The notes beneath the pieces were generated by a model. The model ran no database searches. It saw nothing but the letters and a program-made list of their open reading frames with translations, and was not told the origin of the DNA. Positions 6,407 to 8,115 of a stretch of 8,115 bases of DNA are shown piece after piece. This DNA comes from JAGUXG01 sp043798435 (GTDB taxonomy: Bacteria > UBA9089 > UBA9088 > JAGUXG01): the NCBI GenBank assembly GCA_043798435.1, contig JAZDOR010000037.1, forward strand, positions 1 to 8,115, written 5' to 3'. Positions within the stretch are counted from its first letter, which is position 1. Each line of letters starts with the position of its first letter. The translations under genes were made by a program, and so were the position numbers.

Positions 6407-7534
6407 GTGATGCATTTGAGGGATACTAAGAGGGTAGGAGGACCAGAGAGGTTAATCTTATCACTGGCTAAGAATATTGATTCTACCTCTTTTAGGTTGA
6501 TAATAGCCTCCTTTGTTGATGAAGGGTCAGAAAATGAGCTTCTATCAGAGGCAACAAGAAGGGGATTTGAGACTGCTATAGTCTTTACATCGTCTTTTAA
6601 TTGGACAGAGATATTTCGACTATCATTCTTGCTTAAGAAGAATAGTATTGACATACTCCATACACATGGGTATCGGGCAGACATCATTGGCTATCTTGCC
6701 ACTAAGATTGTCGGGATTCCTATTGTCAGCTCTGCTCATGGATGGGCTGGTTATCCTAAAAAAGTGCGAGTCTATGAACATATTGACCGGTTCTTTCTCC
6801 TGTTCTTTGATAAGGTTATAGCTGTCTCAGAGGCAATGAGAGAAGGGTTGATAAGAATAGGTATTCCACGCCATAAGGTAGTGACCATTTATAATACAAT
6901 AGACTTAGAAAATTATCAGTTCTCAGATAACAAAGGGATACGGGAAGAGCTTAAGGTGGACAATAGGGTAAAATTGGTTGGAACCCTTGGCCGCCTGAGT
7001 CCAGAGAAGGGACACACTTATTTTTTAGAATCAGCTGCAGAGGTTATCAGGGAGTATCCTGAAGTAAGATTTATAATTGCAGGAGAGGGTCCAGAGAGAA
7101 GCAGATTAGAGGAATTGGTAGAAAGGTTGGGCATCCTTCAAAAGGTCTTCTTTTTGGGACATAGAAGGGATGTAGAAAGAATCTTCAATAGTATAGATAT
7201 CTTTGTGCTTCCCTCCCTCTCAGAGGGAATGCCTATGACAATATTGGAGGCTATGGCTTTTGGAAAACCCACAATAGCCACTGATGTTGGTGGTGTTTCA
7301 AGGCTGATAAATGAGAAGACAGGGCTTTTAGTTCCTTCAAAAGACCCATCTTTATTGACTGCAGCCATAATCTCTCTCTTAAAAGACCCAGAAAAGGCTC
7401 AGTTGATGGGGCTCTGCGCAAGAAAGAGAGTAGAAGAGGAATTCGCCCCTGAACAGATGGTTAAGGATACAGAGAAGGTTTATCTTGAGGTTTTAAAAAG
7501 AGGTTCTACCGGGTTTTGTGTGGAAAATAGATAA
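6407..7534 (+). CDS. GT4-family (GT-B) glycosyltransferase 2
   Basis: This 375-residue enzyme is a paralogue of the glycosyltransferase at 3680. The acceptor domain begins MHLRDTKRVGGPERLILSLA and includes LHTHGYRADIIGYLA. The donor domain has GRLSPEKGH (R196, K201) and the E-x7-E motif EGMPMTILE (E273, E281), then TDVGG and GLLVPSKDP, matching the same blocks in the first enzyme. It starts 2 bp after the radical SAM stop, so co-transcription and coupled translation are likely. The start is uncertain: GTG 6407 and ATG 6410 are both possible, but the only good AAGGAG (6383-6388) is 18 or more bases away, and relatives usually carry two or three more residues before the HL of the first strand. 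The last residues (GFCVENR) lie in the first copy of the 93-bp duplication, and the natural C-terminus may be nearer VLKRGSTG. Confidence 0.9.
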   Translation: MMHLRDTKRVGGPERLILSLAKNIDSTSFRLIIASFVDEGSENELLSEATRRGFETAIVFTSSFNWTEIFRLSFLLKKNSIDILHTHGYRADIIGYLATKIVGIPIVSSAHGWAGYPKKVRVYEHIDRFFLLFFDKVIAVSEAMREGLIRIGIPRHKVVTIYNTIDLENYQFSDNKGIREELKVDNRVKLVGTLGRLSPEKGHTYFLESAAEVIREYPEVRFIIAGEGPERSRLEELVERLGILQKVFFLGHRRDVERIFNSIDIFVLPSLSEGMPMTILEAMAFGKPTIATDVGGVSRLINEKTGLLVPSKDPSLLTAAIISLLKDPEKAQLMGLCARKRVEEEFAPEQMVKDTEKVYLEVLKRGSTGFCVENR

Positions 7535-7538
7535 TATT

Positions 7539-7567
7539 TTCATTGCAAAATTAGCATTGCAAAATTA
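7539..7567 (+). repeat. 14-bp direct repeat, first pair
   Basis: CATTGCAAAATTAG occurs twice in tandem (7541-7554 and 7555-7568, within a base at the edges), followed by CAATTATCAATG. It belongs to the A/T-rich repeat family around the four-helix-bundle gene, and the pair recurs 93 bp downstream through the duplication. Confidence 0.8.
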
Positions 7568-7577
7568 GCAATTATCA

Positions 7578-7661
7578 ATGGAAAGAGAGACAGAGAAGAA
7601 AACAGGTTTTGTGTGGAAAATAGATAATATTTTCATTGCAAAATTAGCATTGCAAAATTAG
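7578..7661 (+). pseudogene. Duplicated 5' stub of the four-helix-bundle gene
   Basis: The first copy of the 93-bp duplication carries the same ATG and first ten codons (MERETEKKTG) as the gene at 7671. It then runs through the duplication junction into FVWKIDNIFIAKLALQN and stops at TAG 7659-7661. It is a by-product of the duplication with no expected function. It could, however, draw ribosomes and alter initiation at the real start 10 bp after its stop. Confidence 0.7.
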
Positions 7662-7667
7662 CAATTA
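7654..7667 (+). repeat. Left arm of inverted repeat flanking the four-helix-bundle gene
   Basis: AAAATTAGCAATTA is the exact inverted complement of 8054-8067. It lies immediately 5' of the ATG at 7671. An additional copy sits at 7561-7574 through the duplication. A looser match (TGCAAAA against TTTTGCA) extends the pairing outward on both sides. Confidence 0.8.
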
Positions 7668-7670
7668 TCA

Positions 7671-8042
7671 ATGGAAAGAGAGACAGAGAAGAAAACAGGC
7701 GATGATTTGGCAGAGCGATTACTTCATTTTACGGTAAGGGTAATCAAGCTCGTTAATGCCCTGCCCAAAACAATTGTTGAAAGACATGTTGGGGGACAGC
7801 TCCTGCGATCAGGAACTTCGGGAGGATCTAATTATGAAGAAGCCCGTGGAGCTGAATCAAGAGCTGATTTTATCCACAAGCTAAGCATTGTTCTTAAAGA
7901 ACTCAAGGAATCCAGATTCTGGATGAGGGTTATCTTTCGGGCCAAGTTGCTTGCTCCTGATCGTGTTGAGCCACTTATTGTAGAGTGCGAAGAGCTATGT
8001 GCAATCATTGCCAAAAGTATCATTACAGCGAAAGAAAAATAA
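7671..8042 (+). CDS. Four-helix-bundle protein (S23 / IVS-type, TIGR02436-like)
   Basis: This 123-residue protein has the unmistakable core of the S23/IVS four-helix-bundle family: GGQLLRSGTSGGSNYEEARG (41-60), then AESRADFIHKLSIVLKELKES and FWMRVI. The family is encoded in intervening sequences of some 23S rRNA genes and as stand-alone genes. It is structurally related to Avd of diversity-generating retroelements, and its general role is unknown; RNA or nucleic-acid binding is usually suspected. The predicted protein is all helical, with no membrane segment. ATG 7671 is preceded by A/T-rich repeat with no Shine-Dalgarno, so initiation may be leaderless-like or coupled. Its base use looks less AT-rich than its flanks (GCGATT, CTCCTGCGATCAGG). 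The gene does not look functionally tied to the glycan genes; with inverted repeats on both sides it looks like an inserted cassette. Confidence 0.92.
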   Translation: MERETEKKTGDDLAERLLHFTVRVIKLVNALPKTIVERHVGGQLLRSGTSGGSNYEEARGAESRADFIHKLSIVLKELKESRFWMRVIFRAKLLAPDRVEPLIVECEELCAIIAKSIITAKEK

Positions 8043-8115
8043 TTTTGAAATGCTAATTGCTAATTTTACATTTTGCATTGAATTATTCAAAAATAATCAT
8101 TTGATTCCACAAAAA
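8043..8115. repeat. A/T-rich 3' flank with right arm of the inverted repeat
   Basis: This stretch holds TAATTGCTAATTTT (8054-8067), the inverted partner of 7654-7667, and TTTTGCATTG (8071-8080), which inversely matches CAATGCAAAA-type words upstream of the gene. A small ATTATT/AATAAT hairpin follows (8082-8097). No gene is visible up to the window edge. Confidence 0.75.

Larger units (their letters stand above)
7512..7699 (+). repeat. Perfect 93-bp tandem duplication
   Basis: Every base from 7512 to 7606 recurs 93 bp downstream (7605 to 7699) with no difference that I can find. The unit covers the last codons of the glycosyltransferase gene, the A/T-rich spacer, and the start codon plus first nine codons of the four-helix-bundle gene. 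Two bases of homology (GG) remain at the junction. Identity this complete suggests a recent event or an assembly artefact. Confidence 0.97.

Noticed and set aside
7512..7699. Two repeat units as a CRISPR array
   Set aside because: The units are directly adjacent, 93 bp long and span gene ends; there are no spacers and no cas genes.
7671..8042. Avd gene of a diversity-generating retroelement
   Set aside because: The family is related to Avd, but no reverse transcriptase, template repeat or variable repeat is visible in the window.

Overview
The window is a dense, single-direction stretch of bacterial DNA. Every gene I can support lies on the + strand, and genes either overlap or sit a few bases apart, except where repeat elements separate them. 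The DNA is AT-rich, arginine is mostly AGA/AGG, isoleucine ATA is frequent, and short A/T-rich repeats are scattered between genes. This look is typical of metagenome-assembled genomes of uncultured bacteria. I cannot assign a phylum from the sequence. No rRNA, tRNA, CRISPR array or transposase gene is visible.

Left part (1-3392). The window opens inside a large, probably exported protein. It has an EF-hand-like calcium loop, a region resembling putative glycoside-hydrolase TIM barrels, and a C-terminal DUF11-type surface domain. Next come a 38-codon open frame overlapping both neighbours (a small gene or a gene remnant), an ATP-grasp ligase, and a PHP-type metal-dependent phosphoesterase joined to the ligase by an ATGA overlap.

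Middle (3371-4945). A GT4-type glycosyltransferase gene is enclosed by two roughly 170-bp copies of one repeat in opposite orientation. The left copy supplies the last codons and stop of the PHP gene. The right copy starts on the last base of the glycosyltransferase stop codon. Each copy can fold on itself, like a MITE or large intergenic hairpin element. A second, unrelated hairpin built on CACAAAG words lies just upstream of the glycosyltransferase.

Right part (4962-8115). A B12-domain-type radical SAM enzyme is followed 2 bp later by a second GT4 glycosyltransferase. Then comes a perfect 93-bp tandem duplication that includes the end of the glycosyltransferase gene and the start codon of the next gene. 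That gene encodes a four-helix-bundle (S23/IVS) protein flanked by short A/T-rich inverted repeats.

Together, the two glycosyltransferases, ATP-grasp ligase, PHP enzyme and radical SAM enzyme look like part of a surface-glycan or glycoconjugate cluster. The product is not predictable. The most distinctive content is the repeat architecture, which has altered the ends or starts of at least four genes.
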